From Vitellaria paradoxa (taxonomy: Eukaryota > Streptophyta > Magnoliopsida > Ericales > Sapotaceae): a DNA stretch of 64,000 nt. Positions 11,945 to 25,215 of this stretch are shown one piece after another. The notes beneath the pieces were generated by a model. It did no database searches. It was not told the origin of the DNA and saw only the letters and a list, made by a program, of their open reading frames with translations. A program made the translations under genes and the position numbers. Within the stretch, counting starts at the first letter, position 1. Each line of letters begins with the position of its first letter. The stretch spans positions 25,841,246 through 25,905,245 of the forward strand of contig CM034238.1 of NCBI GenBank assembly GCA_019916065.1, in the 5' to 3' direction.

Positions 11945-14900
11945 GAAAGGTGAATTTTTTTTTTTTTTTTTTTAAGGGGAGGGGGAAGACTCGAACTCGA
12001 GTCATGAGCGGGCAGGAAAGGCTCTTAACCACTGAGCTAAAGGCCACGCTCCAGACTGGACTTTCTGGATTCGTCATCATTTTGCAGCTTCAAAATATTT
12101 CTAAACTAAGAATATCCCTTATATATGTTACTAAGCTAAGTATTATTTTACTAAGTAATGAATTCTTTGCACACCTACCTGTGGAATAATAAATGCCAAT
12201 GATTATTTTTCTTTATTTATTTATTTATTTTTGTTTACGGAAGCTCACAATATTGGAGCTATTGTCTGTAAGAGATGAGAATTTATGTAATCTGTTTCAT
12301 CTTGTAAAAGAATTGGAGAATCTCTTTGTCTAATTCTGTTATGATTGCTTTCTTTGTTATGAAATTGGTGCATATCTTCCATGCTATCTTCTGATTATGG
12401 TATTCCAGCAATTGCTTCACTATTTATTTTATACACTTGAAAATTTTGTGGGTACACGTATTTTGTATTTTGATTTTTGATTTTGGGTTTATTGACATTT
12501 CTAATTTTCTCTATCCAGATGTCAGAGCAATTCAACCAGGAAATATCTTTGACTGGAAAAATTCCTTCAGGCCTTTTCAATGCTATGTTTGAATTTTCAG
12601 GATGTTGGCAGAAAGATGCAGCCAATACCAAAACCCTTGCTTTTGATGGGGTGTTCATCACACTTTACACGGTAGCATTAGAGAAAACACAGATGGTTCT
12701 TTGTGATCATGTGAAGAAAACTGTTCCTTCTTCTTGGGAACCTGCTGCATTGGCAAGGTGAAATTTGAATTGTTCATAAGCATTTCTTTCTTCTTTCTTT
12801 TTTTCTTTTTACATAGCTACAGTTTATTCATTTCTATGTTATTTTGGGGAACTCAAGATCCCAATTGTATTGAAATTTCAGCCTTGATTTTCTTGAATTA
12901 ATATTTGGCTTCAATGAGGCGGTTTTCTTCTGTATTTGTGTTCTTTGGTCCATTCTTGTCTTCTGTATCTTTTTTGTGACACTTCTAAGTTTGATGTTAA
13001 ACACTCTACATGGACCTCCCCTGAGGTGTCTGACAATGACAGGTCACATGGACCTTGAGGTTTTTGAGATTAGGATGACATCCCTTGTCAGCTTTGCGTG
13101 ACAAGCACAGTTAAATGAAGTTGTCTTCTAGTTGCAGTATTTGATGAATAACTTTCTGTTGAAGCTATTTTTGTATAATTTGCTCTCAGATGCTCCACAT
13201 ATAGATGATTCTAATCTGAGAGCCACATCTTTAATTCAATTGCAACATTTGTATTCTTCTAGAATCACTTGTCCAATGGCACACTTTTATGTCACTCTGG
13301 ACTTATTACTTTTTAAATTTGTATTCTTCTAGAATCACGTGTCCAATGATACACTTTTATATCACTCTTTACATTTCATTTCCTTCCCTCTCATTTTTTC
13401 AGGCATGTCATTGTTTTCATTACTAAATGTGACTTGCATGACTTTGCAAGTAGCAACAAAGTTTTAAAATTTCTCCTATGATTAAGGAGTTATTTTAATC
13501 TACTTTGAGCTACGGTTGATCAAACCATGTTATGTTTGTATACTAGTATTGTACTGAGTTTTGCTTGTGTTTATAAACCAGGTTTATTGAAAAATTTGGC
13601 ACTCATATCATCGTCGGTGTGAAGATGGGGGGAAAAGATGTCATATATGTAAAGCAACAGCATTCATCTTCTCTTCAACCTGCTGATGTGCAGAAAAAGT
13701 TAAAGGCAATGGCAGATAAGAGATTTTTAGATGCAAACGGACAATATAACATGGATTCTGAACAGGTTTATCAGAATGGCAAGGCTTGTTTTAAATTTTT
13801 TTCTGCTATAGCTTGCCTAAAGTTATGGTTTTGGTATTGATTGTTGTGGTTTCTTATCTAAAGAAATACTATAGTATGTGACAAAGCCTTGTTTTGGGTG
13901 TCATGAATGCAAGCAGTGTTTGATTATGGGATAAAAGGGGGAAGATTGGACCGGTAGTCTAGAGGGGCCCAAAATCCTTTGTTTGGGTTTGCAAAATGAC
14001 GATGGACTACAAGTCCACTTTGGATATATCCCCCAAATGGGGGATATACAATACCACGGGGGTGGTGGTATTGCATATCCCCCACCACCGGATTTACTTG
14101 CCACCAAAATCTAAAGGTTCAAAATTATTTCCTGTCATATCTCATGTCAAATCATATCTTTTATCCCTTTTTATATTCCATCAACCAAACACTGAAAAAA
14201 TAATTTCGCATACAAAATTAATCCCATGTTATATCTAATCCCATATATTATCCTATAGTACTACTTATACACCATCATCCAATCCCCCAAATCAAACATA
14301 GCTGCAATGGATGACTTGGTGTGACTAGATGACTTGGTGTCATGTAGATTCTTATATGCAAACTCAGCCCAAAAGATCTGTTACTTGACATATGCTCCTT
14401 CCTAGATTATTGAATCAGTTATGTACTTTAGATGCAAAATTACCAATTTTTAGTGATGGATCTGATTTTGGACTGTCATATAACTCAGATTATTATTGAT
14501 AGCCTAATGTGTTATGGTTTGTCAATCATGCTCTCTTAGCTTGATGTTTTTAATGGATTTCCTTGTGTAAAAATGTGGTAACAGAAGAGTGAAGTATTAT
14601 AGAATTTATGTGATTGGACATGATTCAATACAGTAACAGGGTTTCAGTGCCTAATATGTAGCCTTTGCTTGTATTTGTTTGCAGAAAATACAGATATATA
14701 ATCTGCAAGAGATTGATTAAGGGAGTTATGTGACCATGTGATATTAAGATTTGTAGTTTATACCCATTTTGAGGGTAAGCCTTGGCGTAATAATAAGGTG
14801 ATCCTTGCAACTTGGAGGTCATGGGTTTAGTATTCATTAACCATCTCTCAAATACTAGAGGTTAGACTGCATTTTTATTGCACCTCCCAAGACCCTGCGG

Positions 14901-17900
14901 GGGCGGGGGCCTCATGCACTGGGTGGCCCTTTAGTTTATACGCAGTTTCCCTCAACTTTATTAATACACCTTTCTTAAGGAGCAAATTTTAAATCTATAG
15001 CTGAGAAAAGAAGTGAGTTGGTTCTTTGAGGAGCCTTTGACTTGATGTCACTGTAAATTTGTTATTGTTCTTTCATGCTAAGCTAGTCTGGTGTAGGGGA
15101 GTAGTGTCATATCACACTGGTCTTTTCACGTACTGGGAAACTGAAGGGATGATAAATCATTTGCTAGTCCACTCACGTGCTTTGGGGGGAGTGAGGGCGT
15201 TGTGTACTACTGCATTATCTTTACTGCCGGTCCAATCAGTCATTCCCAGATCAGTGGTAGTGTTGGTGAAGTTGATGCACTCTTTATGCTCTTTAATTTT
15301 CTGGAGAAATTATTTTTTGTAAGTGTTCTCTTTCATTTTGTTTTGTCTTTTTTGTATGCTTTGCAAGAGTGAATTGCAATTTCATGGTGCTGTTCAATTG
15401 ACTTTCATTTGTATAAAGGAAACTTGCTCAAGTTCGTACCAGGCTTGTTTGCAGTGTTTAAAAAGATAGTTGTTTCCTCAAACAACAGATTGAAAACCTT
15501 TTGTCTGTAGATTAGTCTCTGGTTGGCTGCTTGGAGGCTTTTGGGAAGCAGCGCTGTACAAGTTCTCAGACTTTAGATAATCTTGCTGTCGGTCTTTCAT
15601 TTTTGTAGTTGATTCATTATTTACTAGGGGAGTGATGAGAATTATAATAAGTCATTGCAACTTTCTGGGGGTTATGTGGAGATCTTTCTGCTCTAGTCTT
15701 GTGCATACAGGGAGAATTTGTTTCGCTCAACTGTTTGGGCCTTTTTTGGGTGGAGGTATTTGATGATACATAATAAGATCTTGGTTATAATAGTTAATTG
15801 TTGTCAAGTGATAGCATTTGTTACTGAAAATTGCCCATTTTTATATCTATATTAAAGGACTTAAAGGTGCGCTTGTGTATTTTTTGATTGATGAGGTCAA
15901 TATAGTAAAAGGTGTTACTGGAACCCATGTATCGTGGATATTTATAGTGTACACAAAGGAACAGCCACCTGTGCATATTTTGAAATAAGAATGGTACTAG
16001 TATCCACATAAAACTTATAAAGGACTATCACAAGCCACCCACGCTCCCATGAAATATCTTTTTCTCTCTTTGTGAGGAGCATATCCAGGTGCACATATTA
16101 TGCATTAGCTAGTGATGTGTGTTTCTCCTTGTCAATGTTTTTCTATTGGTTCTCGTTAGAATATTTGAAAGATAATTGATTAATTGTATTCATTGGTTCT
16201 TACTAGCATATTCTAGTTTATTTATACCAGTTCCCTTTGCATTCTGTGTAATTTAACTGGCCAGAAGTTCCTCGTGTTGTTTTAAGTTGATGGGGAAAGA
16301 TTATTCTTTTTGTGAGTTTTATTGAGCAGTTTGACGTGTAATATTTACTTCTTTTGGGGACTATTTTGTAACTTTCTTTTTGGGACTTATTGTCTTGGTG
16401 TCTTTTTTATTTATTTTTTCATTTCAGTATGAAATCAGGGAACACGGGCTGAGGTTCGCAGATACTAGCCCTTCAAGTTCGTATTCACACAAGGAGGTAT
16501 GTCCTTGCAAATACTGTTCTTTGTAGTGGACTTGGGATTTCCCTTCTTAAAAGGATTTTAAGGATATCTTTTATGTTGCTTCTATTTAAGTTTTATTTTC
16601 TCAATAATTATTTGCATGACAGGATATTGTGAGCATTTGCAAGAGAAGAGGTGGAATTGATGGCAGAAATCTCACACACGATGCGTGGTTACACACTGTA
16701 CAATCAGAACCTGATGTGATCTCGATGTCCTTCATCCCAATTACCTCTTTGTTGAATGGTGTCTCTGGGAGTGGGTTTTTGAGCCATGCCATAAATCTAT
16801 ATTTACGCTGTGAGCAAAAGTTCTCTCTCTCTCTTTGTAACTTTGTTGCATTTGTTTTGCATAGTTGTCTTGTATCAATGTTAAGATAACATTATGCCAA
16901 AGAGAAACCCTGCAACAAGTCCTGTGAGAAACCCTTCTGGCACCATCTTGGCTAGGGAGGTGATGGTTTCTATCGGAGTTGCTAAACCATAAAAGAGTAA
17001 AATTGTACACAGATGTTGTGTGGGTGGGGCAAAAAAAACTTTTGTCCACCCTTGTTTTAATTTTCTGCTGCTATCAGTTATGTTTTAACTATTGAGATAG
17101 CTAACTATCTTTGACGTTTGTCATGTTCTTTTTCTGTTTGCAGATAAACCACCAATTGAAGAACTCCATCAATTTTTGGAATTTCAGTTGCCAAGGCAAT
17201 GGGCACCAGTGTTCAGTGAACTTCCACTTGGTCCACAACGGAGGCAGCAAAGTACAGCATCTTTGCAGTTCAGCTTCATGGGTCCCAAGCTTTATGTGAA
17301 CACCACACCGGTAAAGCATCCTCTATTCTTAAATGATTTTCGTCTCTTCAGTGGTTTAATTTTACTCGTCTATCTATCTTCCGTCCTTCCATTTGTTCTA
17401 ATTAATTTGGTTTGCATGTCCTACAAAGGTGCATGCAATGTTTGTGGCATTAGCATATCATCTCTTGGACATATATATGGACTCAGACCCCATGGTGTCC
17501 AGATTGATCCACTGGTTAGCAAACTAGTTATATAATTCTCATGTTTAAATGCCCTGAATGGAGATCGGAGGGGATTGAAAAGGCGTGTGTTGATAACCAT
17601 TCACATAATGCATAACTAGTTCTGTAAAACCTTACATAATATGCAAAAGTTCGTCAATCATAAAAATTAATTGCCAACTCTCAAGAATTAAGAAACAGGT
17701 ACCATTTATGAATGATTTGGCTAGGGAATGAGTCACTTTCCCTTGGGGAGGGCACTGTATTATATGACAAAGGGCATGGAGAATGTGAAATAAGTTAAAT
17801 TGTGGGATCCTAAACGCTCTCGGGTTGGCATAATTATCCACCCATGGAGAATACGGTTTTCAAAACATTGGCCTTTCTGGTCTTCTTATACATGGGCCAT

Positions 17901-19172
17901 ATATCTCTTGTATAACATCAGCTATTTGGTTTCGATCAACCACCGGATTATTGTTATTGGCCATTTCTTTTTCTACATTATCCTTAAAAAAACCTGGGTC
18001 TAGTAGGCATTGATTATTCATGGGATATGATGGTCTATTTGGACCATTTCATTCTTCTTACAGTCCCTGCATTTCTATCTTGCCACAGTTTTTGAGGTCC
18101 TTTATTTCTCAAATCAAACAAATGGTTATTTTATGGCACTTGTCCAAGTGGGACAAGGTTGATGTTGTTACCAACAACTACAAGCTATTCTATTGGACAA
18201 GGCAATGGTAATGTCATGGTTCAAAGTCGTGGTCATCTCAGTCAAGATCTCAACATTTTATTTTGGTATCAGCAGAGATTGGGACGAGATCTTGTGGCGC
18301 GTCAACCCTAAACGATTTGGCCATGTCTCCTACCATTTCGGGAGACAATATCGGTCCAATTTGTTACTATATCGGGTGACATATCGGCGAGATATTGGAA
18401 AAGAAGGAAATATCGACTCATTTTGTCATTTGACATTTTGTTGTGTTTTGTTTTTTGTTTTTTTTTTTTTAAATCTAAAAAAAATTTATAAAAGAATCAA
18501 GAGAATGCAAGAAGGAAGGCTGAATTACAATTTCTAAGTACAGTCATTCAACCTTTTTGAATATTCTAATTGGCTAATCATAATGTATTGCCTTATGCCA
18601 TGATGCAAAGCCGTAACCGCATAAAAAAATAGGTGAGTGAGATCTTTGTCGCTGCCGTGACTCGTTTGAACCATGGTCCATGGGTATTGTTGTTGCCACT
18701 CCTCTAATGAGAGAATAGGGGTATTATGTTCGATGTCATATGTGAGTGGCATGTTTGTTGTAGGTAAAGGCATACAGCTTGGTTCAACCAGCCTCTCTTG
18801 ATTATTAGTTATTCTCACCATAGGCAGACTTTACCTGGTCATTCCTCTAGGCATTTCATGGTTATATTTTGCCTATTGCTGATGCTCTTAGTCTTTCTAT
18901 TTGTGACATAAATGAGTCCTGAAGTTGGTTAAGTATTAGTTCCAAGTCGTCTACACGACCTGTTCTAGCATGGCTATCATCATGTCTCCCATTAACTGAT
19001 TCCATTCTTCTTGGAAGAGGACTCCTTTCTTCCATAAACACGACATTCTTTTGAGAATAGCTTGGCTGGTTTGTCCATCTTCTCCAATCTGTTGATAGGC
19101 TTGTTTGAGGAAATGTTCATATACCAGTTAGTTTGCTCCCTGTTCTTTAGTGTAGTCAACAGTTGCATCTTG

Positions 19173-19203
<31 letters not shown>

Positions 19204-22200
19204 GGGGTGCGTGCGCCATTTAACAATATTCAAGTTAATCAAGTTGTTCCACTTGGAAAAGATTGTTACCTCAATATTGAAGGGAAGATACTTATCCCTT
19301 GCCCGATACAAAATGTGGCAACTTTAATGCTGATCAATACGCAAATTAGTGTGATTATCTGTGATTTGAATACCGTATTTGTGGGAAAATATGGCTGTTA
19401 ATGTATGTGCATGTACTTAGTGTATTTAATATATGTGCATGTACTTAGTGTATTTAATATTCTAGGGGGTATGTACCTAGTTTAGATTCCTTGTATAGTA
19501 TTTATTGTATATGTAACTTGTATTAGTATAAATATAAAACAGTGGCTACCCATTTGGGTAAGTCAAATCTTCAGTAAATCTATTTCTTTGATATGGTATC
19601 AGAGCCAGGTTATTTTCTGGAACCTTTGGCCTTCTTTTGTGCTCTGTTTTTACTCTGTTTTCTGAGATCAAAAGGGAGTATTTTTTTCAACCTTCAACGC
19701 CCCGTTTTCAGCCTTCATTGTGACTTTTCTTCAGCCTTCATTGCTGAATTTTTTACTTCCTCACGACACCTATGATGTCGGATGTTTCACCAGTCACAAA
19801 ACCAGCCACCAGTCAACAAGATGAGACAACCATCTCGCACGGTATTGGAGATCTGCAAAATATCCAGGCTGCATACAGATTAAATGGGAAGAATTATCTG
19901 AAGTGGTCCCAATTAGTCCGGACCATTTTGAAAGGCAAGGGGAAAATCAGCCATCTCATGGGTACGGGTCCGAAGCCTAGTGATCTGAACTTTGAAGCAT
20001 GGGATGAAGAAGACTCGATGATTATGGCATGGCTATGGGGATCTATGACCCCAGAAATCAGTGACACGTGCATGTTTCTAAACACTGCCAAAGATATATG
20101 GGACGCGATCCAACAAACGTACTCAAAGGCAAAAGATGCCGCTCAGGTGTATGAGGTAAAGGTTAAAACAACGGCAGCAAGGCAAGGGAATAAGACGGTC
20201 ACAGAGTATGCTAATCAATTAAGTGCTTTGTGGCAGGAGTTAGACCAATACAGAATAATAAAGACGAAGTGTTCCGATGATGCTGCTGTTTTGAAGAACT
20301 TTATTGAACAGGATAGAGTCTATGACTTTCTTGTTGGGTTGAATCCGGAATTCGATCAGGTGCGTGTTCAGATTCTTGGGAAATCGGAAGTCCTATGCTT
20401 CAATGAAGTGGTAGCCATAGTTCGAGGAGAGGAGAGTAGGCGAAGCTGATGCTGGAGCCACAAGTTTCAATCAATTCAGCAATGGTTGCAAGTGATGGAA
20501 ACAAGCTGGATATACCTACTGCAAAGAAGTCTGCTAGTAATGAAAGAAAATTAGCCCTTGACATGAAGACAGGAGATTCTAGGAATCAAGACCGAGACAA
20601 TTTATGGTGCACATATTGCAAGAAACTGCGGCACACTCGTGAGAATTGTTGGAAGCTTCATGGGAAGGCACCAAGCCGAGAATGGGGACAAAGAGGGGGA
20701 CAATCCAGAAGTGGACAAGCCAATGTAGTAGCTGGCCAAAGTGATGAGCCACCCAAATCAGAAGCAGCTGGTCTCAACCAAGGTGAACTGGAAAGGGTGA
20801 GAGCTCTCATCAACAGTCTTGATAAGCCCTCAGCTACTTGTTCTTTGGCATATTCAGGTGAGTTTCCGCTTTCCATTGGATTAAATGTTTCGGATGCAGC
20901 CTTTTCCACCTCTTGGATCATGGATTCAGGAGCTACCGATCATATGACCCACTCACCAAATGTCTTTACCACCTATTCCCCGTGCCCAAGCAGTAGAAAA
21001 ATAGCCACTGCAGATGGTTCTTTGACCACTGTGGCAGGAATTGGAAGTGTCCAAATTAACCCATTGTTAACCTTGCAGAATGTCCTTCATGTCCCTAAGC
21101 TATCTACCAATCTGATATCCATCCAAAAACTTACTCATGACTTACAATGTAATGTGGTTTTTCATCATACTGATTGCATATTTCAGGAAAAGGATTCGGG
21201 GAAGACGATTGGACATGCTAGAGAACGGGGTGGCCTCTACTTTCTTGAAACAAGTCAACCAACTATCAACAAGGATAAACAGTCAGTGTCATTTGTTTCC
21301 AAGTCCTTGACATCCTATAAAGAGAAAATTTGGCTCCATCATCGCCGACTTGGACATCCATCATTTAGAGTCATTAAACTTTTGTTTCCGTCTTTGTTTA
21401 AAAGTTTTGATGTTGAGTCTTTTCATTGTGAAAAATGTGAACTTGCCAAACACAAATGTATACCATTTCCAGGGCACAATAAAATAAGTTCCATTTTCTT
21501 TTTATTTAATTCATAGTGATGTTTAGGGTCCATCTACTGTTGCTAATATCTCTGGGGCACGATGGTTTGTTTCCTTTATTGATGATTGCACTCGAGTCTG
21601 CTGGATTTTTCTTCTTAAACAAAAATCTGATGTCAGTATTGTTTTCCCAAATTTCTGTTCCATGATTAAAAATCAGTTTGGAGTGACCATCAAAAGAGTT
21701 AGGTCTGATAATGCAAGGGACTATTTTAATCAAAGTCTCAGTCCATTTTTTCAAAAGGAAGGGATAATACATGAGTCATCTTGTGTGAATACCCCGCAGC
21801 AAAATGGAGTTGCAGAGAGGAAAAATGGTGATCTCCTTGAAAAAACCCGAGCGTTGTTATTTGAAAACCATGTTCCTAAAACTTTTTGGGGGGAAGCTGT
21901 TCTTACAGCAACACATCTCATAGACAGATTGCCCTCTAGAGTCCTAGGATTTAAGAGTCCAATGGACGTGTTGTCAACATTTTACCCTACCCTACACACC
22001 ACAAATAATCTTGTTCCTAAAGTGTTTGGGTGTACGCTCTTTGTACATGTTCATAGTCACAACCGAGGAAACTGGATCCAAGAGCTATAAAGTGTGTATT
22101 TGTGGGATATTCGTCAACTCAGAAAGGTTACAAGTGTTATCATCCACCTTATCGAAAATTCTTTGTTTCTATGGATGTTACCTTCAATGAACGTGAATCT

Positions 22201-25184
22201 TACTTTCCAAACCCTTATCTTCAGGGGGAGAAGTTAGTGAGAGAAGACGAGGGTTTGGATTTTGACTTAATGTTGGATCTTTCAGTTTCAAACCATCCTA
22301 CTTCTTCATCAGTTTCAAACCATCCTACTTCTTCATCCACTAGTGATCATGATCATGCTCCATTTCAATCTGAACTATCTGAGTCTGTCATAGTTTCCTC
22401 TGAACTTGTGTCTAATCCTGTAACAACAGCTTCCGTGTCTACTCAACCCGAAACTGAGTCTATTCCCAGGGATGTTAGATATGACAAAGGCAAGATGTAT
22501 GCAAGGAGGAAGATGGTTGCCCCCAACTCTACGCAAGTCCAAGAGTCCGATGAGGTAATGATTCCTGAACCATATTACAGATTGAAGCCGAACCAGAAGT
22601 AGAGAGTGAGACCCATAAGGGTAGTAGTGACACAGACTTGCCCATTGCATTGAGAAAAGGTATGAGAGAGTGCACTAAAAGACCCTTATATCCCCTTGCA
22701 CACTTCCTGTCCTTTAAGCAATTTTCCCCGTCACACAGAGCCTTCCTCAATAACCTAGAAACCATTGTCATTCCTTCCAATCTATCCGAAGCTTTGTCTA
22801 ATGAAAAATGGAAGCAAGCTATGAATGTAGAAATGGAGGCACTGGAAAAGAACAAAACATGGGAGCTTGTGGAGTTACCAGCAGGGAAGAAACCAGTGGG
22901 ATGTAAATGGGTGTACACAGTGAAGTATAGAGCTGATGGTTCAGTGGAGAGATACAAGGCAAGGTTGGTAGCCAAAGGTTATACTCAGATGTATGGAGTG
23001 GACTATCTAGAGACTTTTGCCCCAGTTGCAAAGCTGAATACTGTTAGAGTTCTATTGTCTTTGGCAGCTAACTTTGGATGGGATTTACAACAGTTTGATA
23101 TAAAAAATGCTTTCTTGCATGGAGATCTAGAGGAAGAGATATATATGGAAATTCCACCTGGTTATGGAAAAGGAGTTACTGATCATACAGTGTGTAGGTT
23201 AAAGAAGGCATTATATGGGCTTAAACAATCTCCTCGAGCATGGTTCGGCAAGTTTGCCAAGGTTATGGTGATGTTAGGATATAAGCAAAGTCAAGGAGAT
23301 CATACACTGTTCGTCAAACACTCGTCTTCAGGGGGAGTCACAGTTCTCTTAGTTTATGTGGATGATATAATTGTTACAGGAAGTGATGATGAGGAGAGAC
23401 ATTTTTTGAGTGAGTGCTTGGCAAAAGAATTCGAGATTAAGACACTTGGGAAGCTAAAGTATTTTTTTGGAATTGAAGTGGCACATTCAGATAAGGGTAT
23501 TTTTCTCTCTCAGCAGAAGTATGTAACTGATCTACTCAAGGAGACAGGTAAAACAGCATGCAAACCGGTGAGTACTCCAATAGATCCGAATCTAAAGCTT
23601 GGAATAGCAGAGGAAGATGCTATGGTGGACAAAGGGATGTATCAACGCTTGGTGGGAAAGCTCATTTATCTGTCCCACACACGACCGGATATAGCTTATG
23701 CTGTGAATGTGATTAGTCAATTCATGCACACTCCAAAAGAGGTTCATCTTCGAGCAGCACACAGAGTGTTGCAATATCTTAAGAGTACACCAGGAAGAGG
23801 AATTCTCTTTAGGAGGAGTGGGGGCTTAATGCTTGAAGCCTATACAGATGCTGATTATGCTGGGTCATTGATTGATAGAAGATCGACCACTGGATATTGT
23901 ACGTTTCTTGGTGGGAACCTTGTGACATGGAGAAGTAAAAAGCAAAATGTGGTAGCACGGTCTAGTGCAGAAGCTGAGTTTCGAGTAATGGCTCAAGGAG
24001 TATGTGAGTTACTTTGGCTGAAGATCATTCTAGAAGACATGAGGATCAAGTTGGAGGGCCCGATGAGGCTTTATTGCGATAATAAGTCTGCAATTAGCAT
24101 AGCCCACAATCCAGTGCAACATGATCGGACAAAGCATATCGAAATTGACAGACATTTCATCAAGGAAAAATTGGAGAGTGGATTGATCTGCACACCCTAT
24201 GTGTCTACAAATGATCAGCTCGCTGATGTGTTAACCAAATGGTTAAGTGGTCCAGTGTTTGAAAGTATTGTATCCAAGCTGGGAATGGAGAATATCTATT
24301 CACCAGCTTGAGGGGGAGTGTGGGAAAATATGGCTGTTAATGTATGTGCATGTACTTAGTGTATTTAATATATGTGCATGTACTTAGTGTATTTAATATT
24401 CTAGGGGGTATGTACCTAGTCTAGATTCCTTGTATAGTATTTATTGTATATGTAACTTGTATTAGTATAAATATAAAACAGTGGCTACCCATTTGGGTAA
24501 GTCAAATCTTCAGTAAATCTATTTCTTTGATAGTATTAATCATTGACAAGTGGATCAATGTCAACACTTACTAAAGTAGAACGGACCAAATTTGCTAATT
24601 TTCAAATATGTGGAGCAAACTTAATCTGTTAGTCTCCAATAAGCAGTCCGAGATCAAACACAAATTGAAACGTTACTTATTTGATACAAGTACCAATCGG
24701 GTGAGGCCACTTTCACAAGTAACAGGAAGGGTAGAAAATTAAGTTAGAATTACTCCTAGAAAGAAAAATAAAATGCCCAAGTGCTGGGGGTTGTTGATGT
24801 TTTTTCCCCCTGCCCTTTGATGGGCAATTTTGAGGTAGTTATTAAAACTCCACCATTCCATTTCTACTTTTGTTGTGGGAATAGTTACCCTGTCTCTTTC
24901 TTTAAATTCTATTTAAAATTCCCTTTCAAATAGCCAATTTACTGCCTGCAGAGTCCTTTCAAATTCTCAACCGTTGGGTCTTTCCATTACTGTCACGTGT
25001 TTATCATGCTATTCTTTTAACTTATCTTAAGTTGTGGCCCTCATGTATCACTCATGACCAATTTATTATTATTTTTTTTGGGTGTAAACAGGAAGATGAC
25101 GTCTCAAAATATTGTCTTAAGCTATGATTCTCTCTCATTAGGCTCTCCCTCACCCTTCCCCTTTTTTCTTGGTGGTCTACCCTC

Positions 25185-25215
<31 letters not shown>

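Larger units (their letters stand above)
19380..24532 (+). mobile_element. Ty1/Copia LTR retrotransposon, 5.15 kb, nearly identical LTRs
   Basis: Two 214-bp LTRs (19380-19593 and 24319-24532) differ at one position. A perfect GTATT target duplication flanks the element (19375-19379 and 24533-24537). The primer-binding site TGGTATCAGAGCC (initiator Met tRNA) directly follows the 5' LTR. A polypurine tract precedes the 3' LTR. Gag, zinc knuckle, protease, integrase, reverse transcriptase and RNase H follow in Copia order. The element sits in the same orientation as the MACPF gene inside its sixth intron. Confidence 0.96.

Noticed and set aside
11991..12045. A tRNA gene
   Set aside because: A and B boxes are present, but it cannot form a full cloverleaf, and the poly-A tail and target duplication show a SINE.
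11735..12189. Two + strand frames with long Phe runs
   Set aside because: They read through the T tracts of the antisense SINE inside intron 1.
13619..13840. A stand-alone 73-codon gene
   Set aside because: It is exon 3 of the MACPF gene read on into the intron.
22529..22975. A 148-codon - strand frame opposite the Copia pol
   Set aside because: It is antisense to the conserved reverse transcriptase and has no features of its own.
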